Assembly: GCF_000204645.1 (NCBI RefSeq)
Contig: NC_015422.1
Span: forward strand, 3,737,001-3,801,000
DNA from: Alicycliphilus denitrificans K601
Lineage (GTDB): Bacteria > Pseudomonadota > Gammaproteobacteria > Burkholderiales > Burkholderiaceae_C
Reading direction: 5' to 3'
Length of the DNA: 64,000 nt
The notes below the pieces were generated by a model. The model was not told the origin of the DNA and did no database searches. It saw only the letters and a program-made list of their open reading frames with translations. The translations under genes and the position numbers were made by a program. This document shows positions 10,374 through 18,834 of this stretch, piece by piece; the first letter of the stretch is position 1; each line of letters begins with the position of its first letter.

Positions 10374-11303
10374 ATGCGCCTGCCCGACCTGCAATCGCTC
10401 AAGCTCTTCGTCGCCGTGTGCGAGCACCGCAGCATCGCCCGCGCGGCGGAGCGGGAGGCCATCGTCGGCTCGGCCGTGAGCAAGCGCCTCGCGCAGCTGG
10501 AGGACACGGTGGGCACGCCCCTGCTGGTGCGCCGGCGCCACGGCGTGGCGCCCACGCCGGCGGGCGAAACGCTGCTGGAGCATGCGCGCGAGATGCTGGC
10601 GAGCGTGGGCCGCATCGAGCGCGACATGGCGGCCTTCGGCGCGGGCATCCGCGGGCACGTGCGCATGCTGGTCACGGCCTCGGTCATGGCCGAGTCGCTG
10701 GCGGACGACGTGGCCGCCTTCCTGCAGGACCCGGCGCACCGCGACATCCAGGTGAGCATGGAGGAGCGCGTGAGCCCCGAGGTGGTGCGCGGCGTGCGCG
10801 AGGGCAGCGCATCGCTGGGCATCTGCTGGGACGCGGCCGACCTCTCGGGCCTGCACACGCGCAGCTACCGCCACGACCACCTGGCCATCGTGGCTCACCC
10901 CGCGCACCCGGTGGCGCGCGCGGCGAGCGTGCGCTTCGCCGACGTGCTGGAGCACCAGTTCGTGAGCATGCCCGCGCTCAGCGCCGTGCAGCAGCTGCTG
11001 GTGCGCGCCGCGGCCGTGGAGGGCAAGACGCTGGAGCACCGCGTGCAGGTGTCCAACTTCGACGCCGCGCTGCGCGTGGTGCGCGCCAACCTGGCCATCA
11101 GCGTGATCCCGCAGGAGGTGGCGCAGCCGTTCGCCGCCAGCACCGGCGTGCGCGTGATTCCCCTGGCCGACGACTGGGCGCGGCGGCGCTTCGCCATCTG
11201 CCACCGCGGCGAGGCGGGCCTGTCGCCCGCGGCCCGGCTGCTGGTGCAGCATCTGGCCGGCCGCGCACGGCAACATGCAAGAATGGAGCCGGCAACTTTC
11301 TGA
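10374..11303 (+). CDS. LysR-family regulator of module 1
   Basis: 309 residues with an N-terminal winged helix (LKLFVAVCEHRSIARAAERE, VSKRLAQLEDTVGTPLLVRR) and a periplasmic-binding-like effector domain. It is divergent from the HMG-CoA lyase/CoA transferase/Bug operon and is the likely regulator of it, sensing a pathway acid or CoA ester. The N-terminal helix carries EREAIVGSAVSKRLAQLE where most LysR proteins have a QPALS motif, a variant seen in a subset of the family. Confidence 0.88.
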   Translation: MRLPDLQSLKLFVAVCEHRSIARAAEREAIVGSAVSKRLAQLEDTVGTPLLVRRRHGVAPTPAGETLLEHAREMLASVGRIERDMAAFGAGIRGHVRMLVTASVMAESLADDVAAFLQDPAHRDIQVSMEERVSPEVVRGVREGSASLGICWDAADLSGLHTRSYRHDHLAIVAHPAHPVARAASVRFADVLEHQFVSMPALSAVQQLLVRAAAVEGKTLEHRVQVSNFDAALRVVRANLAISVIPQEVAQPFAASTGVRVIPLADDWARRRFAICHRGEAGLSPAARLLVQHLAGRARQHARMEPATF

Positions 11304-11332
11304 CACTCGCGCAGGTCAGACATACGCCTTGA

Positions 11333-11371
11333 GCTACCAAACTTGTAGCAACCCCATTTCCGCGCTATATT
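11333..11371 (+). promoter_or_regulatory. Promoter and operator of the HxlR-like gene
   Basis: TTGTAG (11343-11348) and TATATT (11366-11371) are spaced 17 bases apart, a good sigma-70 promoter. An inverted repeat GCTAC-N7-GTAGC (11333-11349) covers the -35 box and could be the autoregulatory operator. Confidence 0.55.
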
Positions 11372-11454
11372 GCTATCGTTTTTTCCAGCCCCCGCCGCCC
11401 CGCCGTCCGCGGTGCGGCGTCCATCACCAAACCCAAGCGCAAGGAGAAGCGTTC

Positions 11455-11760
11455 ATGAGCTCCAAGGAAAACGCCGCCGTCTTTCAGCTGTTCGAGAAAC
11501 TCGAATGCCGCTATGCGCTGCGCGTGCTGTGGGCCCTGCGCGACGGCCATCCGCAGACCTTCCGCCTGCTGCAGGACAGCGTGGGCGGCATCACGCCCAA
11601 CACCCTCAACACCCGCATCAAGGAACTGCGCGAGGCCGGCTTCCTGGACCATGGCAGCGACGGCTACGTCGTCACCCCCGTGGGGCAGGACCTGCTCAAG
11701 CGCGTGTCCGACGTTCAGGCCTTCGCCAACCGCTGGGCCGCGGCCCGCGTGAAGAAATAA
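11455..11760 (+). CDS. HxlR-like winged-helix regulator
   Basis: Small single-domain DNA-binding protein (101 residues). FEKLECRYALRVLWALRDG, TPNTLNTRIKELREAGFL and the wing segment GYVVTPVGQDLL follow the HxlR/PadR-like winged-helix order, with a short C-terminal dimerisation helix. ATG 11455 has a good SD (AAGGAG, eight bases); the frame is open further upstream but without start signals. Such proteins often sense redox or small aromatic ligands; here C-E-C-R at the N-terminus leaves one cysteine that could be redox-active, which is inference. Target genes are unknown; the adjacent FKBP gene is one candidate. Confidence 0.75.
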   Translation: MSSKENAAVFQLFEKLECRYALRVLWALRDGHPQTFRLLQDSVGGITPNTLNTRIKELREAGFLDHGSDGYVVTPVGQDLLKRVSDVQAFANRWAAARVKK

Positions 11761-11811
11761 GGCGCACGACACCCCGCACCGGCCCGCCCCGCGCGGGTTT
11801 TGGTCTTTTTG

Positions 11812-11863
11812 GGCTCAAGCGCTTGCTGGACAAGCGCTGATAGCTCTGATTTTTGAAGCAAAC
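11812..11863 (-). repeat. Comamonadaceae-type palindromic repeat, copy a
   Basis: On the minus strand it reads AGAGCTATCAGCGCTTGTCC, then AGCAAGCGCTTGAGCCCAAA. It matches the family core (AGCT, AGCGCTT, spacer, AAGCGC, GGCC-like tail). It lies between the HxlR-like gene and the FKBP gene. Confidence 0.7.
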
Positions 11864-11875
11864 GAAGGAATCACC

Positions 11876-12235
11876 ATGGCATTCATCACCACCGCCTCCG
11901 GCCTGCAGTACGAAGACACCGTCGTGGGTACGGGCGCGCAGGCCGCGCGCGGCCAGTCGGTGCGCGTGCACTACACGGGCTGGCTCTACCAGAACGGCCA
12001 GCAGGGCGCCAAGTTCGATTCCAGCCGCGACCGCAACGACCCCTTCGAATTCCCTCTCGGCGCCGGCATGGTCATCAAGGGCTGGGACGAGGGCGTGCAG
12101 GGCATGCAGATCGGCGGCCAGCGCACGCTCATCATCCCGGCCGAGCTGGGCTACGGCGCGCGCGGCGCGGGCGGCGTGATCCCGCCCAACGCCACGCTCA
12201 AGTTCGACGTGGAACTGCTGGCCGTGCGCGGCTGA
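11876..12235 (+). CDS. FKBP-type peptidyl-prolyl cis-trans isomerase
   Basis: Short cytoplasmic FKBP of 119 residues with no signal peptide. VRVHYTGWLYQNGQQGAKFD, FEFPLGAGMVIKGWDEGVQG, and the C-terminal AELGYGARGAGGVIPPNATL strand-loop give the complete active-site pocket (Tyr, Asp, Phe, Trp, Tyr). It accelerates proline isomerisation during protein folding. SD-like GAAGGA lies eight bases before the ATG. A dispersed repeat sits just upstream and a strong terminator just downstream. Confidence 0.93.
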   Translation: MAFITTASGLQYEDTVVGTGAQAARGQSVRVHYTGWLYQNGQQGAKFDSSRDRNDPFEFPLGAGMVIKGWDEGVQGMQIGGQRTLIIPAELGYGARGAGGVIPPNATLKFDVELLAVRG

Positions 12236-12256
12236 CGGCGCCCTGCCCTCATCCAC

Positions 12257-12290
12257 AAAAAGGAGCGTGGTGCACCCACGCTCCTTTTTT
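12257..12290. terminator. Bidirectional terminator between FKBP and rimO
   Basis: AAAAAGGAGCGTGG and CCACGCTCCTTTTTT pair over about 13 bp around a short loop, with A and T tracts on both sides, serving both converging genes. Confidence 0.9.
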
Positions 12291-12292
12291 CA

Positions 12293-13684
12293 TCAGACCG
12301 GCACGCCCACCAGGTCGTGCCCCTGCGTGCCCACGATGCGCGCCTTGACGAAGTCGCCCACCTTGTAGGTCTTGCTGATCTTCTCGGGCGGCAGCAGGTG
12401 GACCAGGCCGTCGATCTCGGGCGCGTCGGCCCAGCTGCGGCCCACGCCGCCCTTCTTGCCCAGGCCCACGGCCTTGTCCACCAGCACCTGCAGGGTCTGG
12501 CCCACGCGCCGCTGCAGCCGGGCGGTGGAGACTTCCTCGGCCACGGCCATGAAGCGCGCGCGGCGCTCCTCGCGCAGCTCCATGGGCAGCATGCCCGGCA
12601 GGTCGTTGGCGGCGGCGCCCCGCACGTTGCTGTACGCGAAGCAGCCGGCGCGGTCGATCTGCGCCTCGCGCAGGAACTGCAGCAGGTGCTCGAACTCTTC
12701 CTCCGTTTCGCCCGGAAAGCCCGCGATGAAGGTGCTGCGGACCACCAGCTCGGGGCACATCTCGCGCCAGCGCTGGATGCGCTCCAGGTTCTTCTCGCCG
12801 CTGGCCGGGCGCTTCATGCGCTTCAAGACATCGGGGTGGCTGTGCTGGAACGGCACGTCCAGGTAGGGCAGCACCAGCCCCTCCTGCATCAGCGGGATGA
12901 TGTCGTCCACGCTCGGATAGGGGTAGACGTAGTGCAGGCGCACCCAGGCGCCGTAGGGTCTGGCGATCGCGCCCAGGGTCTGCACGAGCTCCAGCAGTCG
13001 CGTCCTGACCGGCTTGCCGTCCCAGAAACCCGTGCGGTACTTCACGTCCACGCCGTAGGCCGAGGTGTCCTGGCTCACGACGAGCAGCTCCTTCACGCCG
13101 CCCTCGAACAAGGCCCTGGCCTCGTTGAGCACGTCGCCGATGGGGCGCGACACGAGGTCGCCGCGCATCGAGGGAATGATGCAGAAGGTGCAGCGGTGGT
13201 TGCAGCCCTCCGAGATCTTCAGGTACGCGTAATGGCGCGGCGTGAGCTTGATGCCGGCCTCGCCGAACGTGCCGGGCACCAGGTCCAGGAAGGGGTCGTG
13301 CGGCTTGGGCAAATGCTGGTGCACGTGCTCCATCACCTCCTGCGCGGCATGCGGGCCGGTGACGGCGAGCACGTTGGGGTGCACGCCCTTGACGAGGTTG
13401 CCGCCGCCGTCGTCCGCGCGCGCGCCCAGGCAGCCGGTGACGATCACCTTGCCGTTGTCGGCCAGCGCCTCGCCGATGGTGTCCAGGCTCTCGCGCACGG
13501 CATCGTCGATGAAACCGCAGGTGTTGACGATGACGAGATCGGCGCCCTGGAAAGTCTTGGAGGTTTCGTAGCCCTCGGCCGAGAGCTGCGTGAGGATGAG
13601 TTCGGAATCCGTCAGGTTCTTGGGGCAGCCCAGGCTGACGAAGCCGATCTTCGGGGTTTTCGTGGGGGAGAGTGCTTCGCTCAT
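12293..13684 (-). CDS. rimO: Ribosomal protein S12 methylthiotransferase RimO
   Basis: Radical-SAM enzyme that adds a methylthio group to the conserved aspartate of S12. 463 residues: an N-terminal MTTase domain with cysteines C20, C56 and C85 for the auxiliary cluster, the radical-SAM motif C161-x3-C165-x2-C168 ([17 protein letters not shown]), and a C-terminal TRAM domain ([13 protein letters not shown]). The ATG has no SD; instead a GACAAT -10-like box (13691-13696) ends exactly six bases before it, so the mRNA may start at the ATG. Confidence 0.95.
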   Translation of the reverse strand: MSEALSPTKTPKIGFVSLGCPKNLTDSELILTQLSAEGYETSKTFQGADLVIVNTCGFIDDAVRESLDTIGEALADNGKVIVTGCLGARADDGGGNLVKGVHPNVLAVTGPHAAQEVMEHVHQHLPKPHDPFLDLVPGTFGEAGIKLTPRHYAYLKISEGCNHRCTFCIIPSMRGDLVSRPIGDVLNEARALFEGGVKELLVVSQDTSAYGVDVKYRTGFWDGKPVRTRLLELVQTLGAIARPYGAWVRLHYVYPYPSVDDIIPLMQEGLVLPYLDVPFQHSHPDVLKRMKRPASGEKNLERIQRWREMCPELVVRSTFIAGFPGETEEEFEHLLQFLREAQIDRAGCFAYSNVRGAAANDLPGMLPMELREERRARFMAVAEEVSTARLQRRVGQTLQVLVDKAVGLGKKGGVGRSWADAPEIDGLVHLLPPEKISKTYKVGDFVKARIVGTQGHDLVGVPV

Positions 13685-13721
13685 CCCCGTATTGTCCCTG
13701 TTTGGCCCTAGGGCCTGGGCC

Positions 13722-14261
13722 CTAGCGTTTCTTGAGGCCGAACGCGCCGAGCATCTGCTCGGTCTGCTTCTGCATCTGCTCCTGCATCTGCTGGAACATG
13801 TTCTGCGACTGCTCGACGTAGTTGCCCATCAGCCCCTTCATCATGGGCGACTGCAGGTTCATGAACTGCGACCACATCTCGGGCGTGAGCCCCTGGGACT
13901 GCTCGGCCAGCTTGGCCTGGATCTCGGTGAACATCTGCACGTTCTTCTCGAGGTAGGCGCCCATGAAGCCCTGCATGGCGTGGCCGTAGAAGCGGATGAT
14001 GTTGGCCAGCGCCGCCTCGCTGAACATGGGCGCGCCGCCGGCCTCCTCCTCCAGGATGATCTGCAGCAGGATGCTGCGCGTCAGGTCCTCGCCGCTCTTG
14101 GCGTCGCGCACGGCGACCGTCTCCCCGTTCATCACCAGCTGCCTGACCTCGGCCAGCGTGACGTAGGTGGAGGTGGAGGTGTCGTACAGGCGGCGATTGG
14201 GGTACTTCTTGATGACGCGCTGCGCGGGCTTGGCGTCAGGTGCGGGGTTCTGGTCTGGCAC
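13722..14261 (-). CDS. phaR: Polyhydroxyalkanoate synthesis repressor PhaR
   Basis: DNA- and PHB-granule-binding repressor that controls phasin and PHA genes. 179 residues: the N-terminal [20 protein letters not shown] domain (PHB/PHA accumulation regulator DNA-binding) is followed by a helical Met/Gln-rich C-terminus ([20 protein letters not shown]). GTG 14261 is chosen because GGAGGA lies eight bases before it; an upstream ATG at 14366 is in frame but adds Cys-rich residues that do not fit. The presence of 3-hydroxybutyrate dehydrogenase at 18.8 kb agrees with a PHB-making cell. Confidence 0.92.
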   Translation of the reverse strand: MPDQNPAPDAKPAQRVIKKYPNRRLYDTSTSTYVTLAEVRQLVMNGETVAVRDAKSGEDLTRSILLQIILEEEAGGAPMFSEAALANIIRFYGHAMQGFMGAYLEKNVQMFTEIQAKLAEQSQGLTPEMWSQFMNLQSPMMKGLMGNYVEQSQNMFQQMQEQMQKQTEQMLGAFGLKKR

Positions 14262-14390
14262 GGGTGGCTCCTCCGGTCGTGGTCCGGCTCGTATTGCAGT
14301 GCAACAGATTCTAGGCAGGCCATGTCCGCACCACGCGCAGGAATACCCTGATCGCACCATCCACACCGCCCTTGCACGACATGCATCAAC

Positions 14391-14417
14391 GAAAAAGCCG
14401 CCCGTCCGGGGCGGCTT
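14391..14417 (-). terminator. Terminator after the RRM protein gene
   Basis: On the minus strand AAGCCGCCCC-GGAC-GGGCGGCTTTTTC forms a GC-rich stem followed by a T-run, about 40 bases after the RRM stop codon. Confidence 0.8.
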
Positions 14418-14453
14418 GATGCGTTCGAGGGCTTTACGCCCGGCTCAATGATG

Positions 14454-14762
14454 TCAGTAGCGGCTGCCGCGATAGCCGCCGCGGTCGGCGCCACCGCCAA
14501 AGCTCGGCCGGGCTTCCATGGGCCGTGCGACGTTCACCGTCAAGGCGCGGCCATCGACCGATTTGCCATGCAGGCCATTGATGGCTTCCTGCGCCTCGGC
14601 ACCGCTGGCCATCTCGACGAAGCCGAAGCCCTTGGAGCGGCCCGTGTCGCGCTCCATCATGACTTTCGCGGAGGTGACGGCGCCGAATTGGGAGAACTGC
14701 TGGACCAGCGATTCGTCGCGGACAGAATAGGCCAGGTTGCCCACATAGAGTCGATTGTTCAT
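14454..14762 (-). CDS. Cold-shock-type RNA-binding protein with one RRM
   Basis: 102 residues with one RNA-recognition motif: RNP2 is LYVGNLAYS and RNP1 is SKGFGFVEM. The tail is Gly/Arg-rich (FGGGADRGGYRGSRY). These small RRM proteins occur in beta-proteobacteria and cyanobacteria and are commonly cold-induced RNA chaperones. ATG 14762 is the family start (MNNRLYVGNL); the SD (AAGAAAG) is weak. It lies 65 bases behind a small gene on the same strand, and a long leader upstream could mediate temperature control. Confidence 0.9.
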   Translation of the reverse strand: MNNRLYVGNLAYSVRDESLVQQFSQFGAVTSAKVMMERDTGRSKGFGFVEMASGAEAQEAINGLHGKSVDGRALTVNVARPMEARPSFGGGADRGGYRGSRY

Positions 14763-14826
14763 AAATGTCTTTCTTTCGGAGTGAAGGGCCGGCCACTCGG
14801 GGCCAGCCACGGAGAGGAAATGGAAG

Positions 14827-15042
14827 TCAGCCCAGTTGGCCCTGCAGCACCATGCTGCGGCCCTGGGCCAAGGCGTACTGCACCGCCTGCGCATCGCAGG
14901 CAAAGTGGGGGGCGAACCGGAAGATTCGGTCGTACATCCCCCGGCGGATGGAAACCGAGGCCGCGACGCCGGCATTGGTGGATTTGATGAGCGGCGTGAC
15001 AACGTAGTTGCCGACGCACTCTGCGTTCTGTTTTTCAAGCAT
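14827..15042 (-). CDS. Small hypothetical protein
   Basis: 71 residues, MLEKQNAECVGNYVVTPLIK then a ASVSIRRGMYDRIFRF segment and an AVQYALAQGRSMVL end. The pattern (YxVTPL, AASVSIR, DRIFRF, AxxYAxxQG) resembles small conserved proteins of Burkholderiales with no known function; I recall it but cannot search. No signal peptide or membrane segment. The SD is poor. Codon use fits the genome and the frame has no competing gene. It is co-oriented with the RRM gene and probably cotranscribed from the promoter at 15293-15320. Confidence 0.6.
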   Translation of the reverse strand: MLEKQNAECVGNYVVTPLIKSTNAGVAASVSIRRGMYDRIFRFAPHFACDAQAVQYALAQGRSMVLQGQLG

Positions 15043-15398
15043 TGCGGACTGACGGAGATCTTCGCCGGCAGGGCGTCCCGTCAGGAGTCAAAGGGGGGAA
15101 AGAAAAATCCCTGCAGCGCCATGGCGCAGAGGTGCTCGGGCAGATCCGGAAAAGGATGTGGGGATCCGCAATGAGCTCGCCGCGAAAGGAGGATGACAGC
15201 CGACAGACTTCGCTGGAAGTGCGGCAGAACAGGCGATGGGAGTGCTGTCAGTCAGGCGCCGCCAAGGCAAGCAGTGGGCAGCGCATCGGTGCATTATGCA
15301 CCGCAAATCGAAACATGCAAACTTTTATTCAAAAGAAAGCATATTGCCCGTTGACGGAGCCGGCCCGGGACTCTTCGAGGTCTATCCCTTTGGCCCGG
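15043..15398. other. Non-coding stretch upstream of the small gene and RRM gene
   Basis: No convincing gene lies in these bases. On the minus strand it should be the long 5' leader of the 14827-15042 gene plus its promoter. The plus-strand open frame across it runs into tRNA-Val and is not real. Confidence 0.5.
15293..15320 (-). promoter_or_regulatory. Promoter for the small gene/RRM transcript
   Basis: On the minus strand TTGCAT (15320-15315), a 16-base spacer, and CATAAT (15298-15293) form a sigma-70 promoter. Transcription would start near 15287 and give a leader of about 245 bases. Confidence 0.5.
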
Positions 15399-15437
15399 AA
15401 AGAAAAACGGGTCACAGCGAAGCCGCTGCAACCCGTT
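15399..15437 (-). terminator. Terminator after tRNA-Val
   Basis: On the minus strand AACGGGT...CAGCG-GCTT-CGCTG...ACCCGTT is followed by TTTCTTT, starting nine bases after the tRNA 3' end. Confidence 0.8.
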
Positions 15438-15445
15438 GATTCCAT

Positions 15446-15522
15446 TGGTAGGCGCGATTGGACTCGAACCAACGACCCCCACCATGTCAAGGTGGTGCTC
15501 TAACCAGCTGAGCTACGCGCCT
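15446..15522 (-). tRNA. tRNA-Val (anticodon GAC)
   Basis: 77 bases including an encoded CCA. The acceptor arms AGGCGCG and CGCGCCT pair, the D arm GCTCAGCTGGTTAGAGC and T arm GGTTCGAGTCC are standard, and the anticodon loop TTGACAT gives GAC, reading Val codons GUC/GUU. Confidence 0.95.
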
Positions 15523-15580
15523 GTGATCGTTCGAGAAAGCGAAAGTATAGCAGTAAAAACCCGCCCAGAAAGAAAGCGGC

Positions 15581-17827
15581 TCAGCGCCTGCGCGCCGAGC
15601 GCACCCCCTGCACGCCGGCGACGATGCCCAGGACCTTGTTCAGCCGCCCGGCGTCGGACACCTCCACGGTGAAGGTCATCCAGGCCGTGCCTTTCACGGA
15701 CTGGGTCTGCACGCCGATCACGTTGGTCTTCTCGCGCGCGAACACCTCGGAGATGTCGCGCAGCAGGCCCTGGCGGTCCGATGCCTCCACCGCCACGTCC
15801 ACGGGATAGACGGCCGCCTCCGCCGTCGAGCGCCGCGGCCGGCCCCACTGCACGTCGATCACGCGCTCGGCGTTGCGCGCGGCCATTTCGTGGAAGTTGC
15901 GGCAGTCGGAGCGGTGCACGCTCACGCCCTTGCCGCGCGTGACGAAACCGCGGATGTCGTCGGGCGGCGCGGGCTTGCAGCATTTGGCCAGCTGCGTCAT
16001 GAGCGAATCCACGCCGACCACGAGCACGCCGCCCTTGTGCGCGCCATCGGCCGTGCGCGCCTTCCTGACCAGCAGGTCGGGCTCCTGCGCCACCGGCTCG
16101 GGCGGGCGCAGCAGGGCTTCTATGGAGCGCAGCGACAGCTCGTCCTTGCCCACCATCTCGAACAGCGCGTCCGCCGACTTGAATCCCAGCTGCATGGCCA
16201 GGTCGTCGTGCTTGATGGCCGTCTTGCCCTCGCGCTGCAGCAGCTTTTCCACCAGTTCGCGCCCGCGCGCGACCGTCGCGTGGGTTGCCTGGGCATTGAA
16301 CCAGGCGCGCACCTTGGCCTTGGCGCGGCTGCTGATGAGGTAGCCCAGCTCGGGGTTGAGCCAGTCGCGCGAGGGACGGCCCTCCTTCACGGTGCTGATC
16401 TCCACCGTCTGGCCGTTCTGCAGCGGCGTGTTCAGCGGCACCATGGCACCGTCCACGCGCGCGCCGCGGCAGCGGTGGCCTACGTTGGTGTGGACCGCAT
16501 AGGCGAAGTCGACGGGCGTGGCGCCCTGGGGCAGCTCCACCACCGCGGCGTCGGGCGTCAGCACGTAGATGCGGTCCTCGAACAGGCCGCTGCGGCTGGC
16601 CGAGCCGACCAAGTCGCGCTCCCAGGCCAGCAGCTGGCGCAGCACGGCGATCTTGGCGTCGTAGTCGCTGCTGGCCGACACGCCGGCATAGCCCTTGGTG
16701 CCCGCCTCCTTATAGGCCCAGTGCGCAGCCACGCCGTGCTCGGCATGGTCGTGCATGGCCTGGGTGCGGATCTGGATCTCGATGGCCCTGCCGGCCTCGT
16801 CGCGCACCACCGTGTGCAGCGACTGGTAGCCGTTGGGCTTGGGGCGGGCGATGTAGTCGTCGAACTCGGCCTCGATGGAGGTGAACTGGCTGTGCACCCA
16901 GCTCAGCGCGGCATAGCAGTCCTTGACGCTGGGCACGATCACGCGCAGCGCGCGGATGTCGAACACCTGGTCGAAGTCGAGCGACTTGCCGCGCATCTTC
17001 TTGACGATGCTGTAGATGTGCTTGGGCCTGCCCGACACGCTGGCGCTGATGCTGTGCGCGCGCAGCTCGGATTCGAGCCGGCCGCGCAGCTGCTCCATGT
17101 ACAGCTCGCGCTCCACGCGCTTCTCGTCGAGCAGGCGCGCCACCTCGCGGTAGGTGTCGGGCTCCAGGAAGCGGAAGGCCAGGTCTTCCAGCTCCCATTT
17201 CATCTGCCAGATGCCCAGGCGGTTGGCCAGGGGTGCGAACACCTGCAGCGCCTCGCGCGCGATGGCCGGCGACACCGGGCGCTTGGCGGCCGCGTAGTAG
17301 CGCAACGTCTGCAGGCGCGAGGCCAGGCGCAGCATGACCACGCGCAGGTCGCGCGAGAAGGCCAGCAGCATCTTGCGCACGTTCTCGGTCTGCGTGGCCG
17401 CATCGTCCACCTGCAGGCCGGCCACCTGCGCCTCGCGCGCCTGCAGCTGCACGCGCATGAGCTTGGTGGTCTCCACGGCCAGAGCCGCGAAATTGCTGCC
17501 GAAGGCCTTGCCGATCACCTCCTCGGGCTTGTTCAGGTGCTCGCAGGTGTAGACCAGGTAGGCCGCCGCCTGCATGGTCTCGGAGCCGCCCAGGTTCTTG
17601 AGGATGGCGGCCACCGCGTCCGCATGGGCCAGCGTGTTCTCCCCGGTCTCCAGCGTTTCGCCGATGAGCAGGGGCTCGGCGAACGCACGGGCGCGCACCA
17701 GGGCGTCGGCATGCTCCGTATCGGCCTGCGACGTGGCCGCGATGAGCTGCGGCACGCCGTCGGGACGCGCCGCAGCGGCGCCCGCCTGCGCCATGGGCAG
17801 CGTCTGGCCGATGAAGCTGCTCTTCAT
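15581..17827 (-). CDS. relA: GTP pyrophosphokinase RelA
   Basis: Makes (p)ppGpp from ATP and GTP/GDP on starved ribosomes. 748 residues: an inactive hydrolase-like domain (the HD pair is missing, with YTCEHLNKPEEV at that place), the synthetase domain (RPKHIYSIVKKMRGK, ARPKPNGYQSLHTVV, and E350-IQIRT), a TGS domain (IYVLTPDAAVVELPQGATPV) and a C-terminal zinc-finger/ACT region ending near VSDAGRLNKVLGIVAGVQGV. The lack of the HD residues marks it as RelA, not SpoT. Its ATG overlaps the stop of the upstream hydrolase by four bases (ATGA). Confidence 0.95.
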   Translation of the reverse strand: MKSSFIGQTLPMAQAGAAAARPDGVPQLIAATSQADTEHADALVRARAFAEPLLIGETLETGENTLAHADAVAAILKNLGGSETMQAAAYLVYTCEHLNKPEEVIGKAFGSNFAALAVETTKLMRVQLQAREAQVAGLQVDDAATQTENVRKMLLAFSRDLRVVMLRLASRLQTLRYYAAAKRPVSPAIAREALQVFAPLANRLGIWQMKWELEDLAFRFLEPDTYREVARLLDEKRVERELYMEQLRGRLESELRAHSISASVSGRPKHIYSIVKKMRGKSLDFDQVFDIRALRVIVPSVKDCYAALSWVHSQFTSIEAEFDDYIARPKPNGYQSLHTVVRDEAGRAIEIQIRTQAMHDHAEHGVAAHWAYKEAGTKGYAGVSASSDYDAKIAVLRQLLAWERDLVGSASRSGLFEDRIYVLTPDAAVVELPQGATPVDFAYAVHTNVGHRCRGARVDGAMVPLNTPLQNGQTVEISTVKEGRPSRDWLNPELGYLISSRAKAKVRAWFNAQATHATVARGRELVEKLLQREGKTAIKHDDLAMQLGFKSADALFEMVGKDELSLRSIEALLRPPEPVAQEPDLLVRKARTADGAHKGGVLVVGVDSLMTQLAKCCKPAPPDDIRGFVTRGKGVSVHRSDCRNFHEMAARNAERVIDVQWGRPRRSTAEAAVYPVDVAVEASDRQGLLRDISEVFAREKTNVIGVQTQSVKGTAWMTFTVEVSDAGRLNKVLGIVAGVQGVRSARRR

Positions 17828-18765
17828 GCTGCCGGCTCCCCCTGCCCGTCCAGCAGGAAGCGGGCGACCACATCGACCTGGTCGTCATGGAGCAGCGTGG
17901 GCGCGTGGCCCACGCCGGCGAACTCCACCAGGCGCGCGCGGGGCCCGCGCGCGGTCATCTGCTGCGCCGTCTGCGGCGACAGCAGGTCCGATTGCGTGCC
18001 GCGCAGCAGCAGGACCTGCGCCGCGATCCGGTCGTAGAGCTGCCACATCTGCTGCTCGCCCGCGCTCGCGGCCTCCGGCGTCAGCGCGCGAAAGGCCACG
18101 GCGATCGCCGGGTCGTAATGCAGCACGAAGCCGCCCTGGGGCGCGGGGCGCACCATGGCGCGCGACAGTTCCAGCCACTCCTGCGACGTGTGCGGCCCGA
18201 AGGTGCTGGACACGACCCACAGCGCGTCGGCCGCCTGCTGCAGCGAATCGAAATGCGCGGGCTGGCCCAGGTACTGGCCGATGCGCTGCAGCGCCTGCCA
18301 TTCGAGGCATGGCCCCACGTCGTTGAGCACCAGGCGCCGCACGGGCGCGGGCAGCGGCAGGTCGGGCACGCCGCAGATGCCCATGCCCAGCAGCCCTCCC
18401 ATGCTCGTGCCCACCCAGTCCAGCGCGACGATGGGGGCCTGCTGGTGCAGCTGTGCCAGCAGCGCCAGCATGTCGGCCACATACACGGGCAGCTGGTAAT
18501 CCATGGGGTCCGTCAGCCAGTCGCTGCGGCCGCGCCCGGCCACGTCGGGGCAGACCACGCGCGCGTGGCGGCACAGCCTGCGCGCCAGCGTGTCGAAATC
18601 GCGCCCCTGTCGCGACAGGCCATGCGCGCACACGATCACGTGGGGGTGGCGGGGATCGCCCGTGTCGTTCCACTCCCAGTAGGCCATGCGATGGCCTTCC
18701 TGTGCGGTGGCGCCGGCGGCCGCGGGGCCCGGGCACGGTACGTATTTCAGCGTAGGTTCAATCAT
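17824..18765 (-). CDS. Alpha/beta hydrolase
   Basis: About 313 residues with the alpha/beta hydrolase order: the oxyanion segment VCAHGLSRQGRDFDTLA, the nucleophile elbow GTSMGG, and a C-terminal GVGHAP with the catalytic histidine. No signal peptide. The substrate cannot be inferred. The start is uncertain: ATG 18765 (MIEPTLKYVPCPG) is used; an in-frame ATG at 18810 is 15 codons upstream. Its stop overlaps the relA ATG, so the two are translationally coupled, which is unusual for a stress alarmone gene. Confidence 0.8.
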   Translation of the reverse strand: MIEPTLKYVPCPGPAAAGATAQEGHRMAYWEWNDTGDPRHPHVIVCAHGLSRQGRDFDTLARRLCRHARVVCPDVAGRGRSDWLTDPMDYQLPVYVADMLALLAQLHQQAPIVALDWVGTSMGGLLGMGICGVPDLPLPAPVRRLVLNDVGPCLEWQALQRIGQYLGQPAHFDSLQQAADALWVVSSTFGPHTSQEWLELSRAMVRPAPQGGFVLHYDPAIAVAFRALTPEAASAGEQQMWQLYDRIAAQVLLLRGTQSDLLSPQTAQQMTARGPRARLVEFAGVGHAPTLLHDDQVDVVARFLLDGQGEPAA

Positions 18766-18769
18766 GGAA

Positions 18770-18797
18770 ACGGTACCGTCATGCAGCACTCGATAAT
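18770..18797 (+). promoter_or_regulatory. Candidate promoter/operator of bdhA
   Basis: GATAAT (18792-18797) is a good -10 box, but no -35 is clear at 17 bases. A perfect 10-bp palindrome ACGGTACCGT (18770-18779) lies at about the -35 position and may bind a regulator. Confidence 0.35.
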
Positions 18798-18834
18798 GCC
18801 TCGGCTGCATCCTAATTCATTCGGAGAGACTCTC

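Noticed and set aside
15436..15672. Open frame reading GLEPTTPTMSRWCSNQLSYA
   Set aside because: This is the well-known false translation of the antisense strand of a tRNA; it overlaps tRNA-Val.
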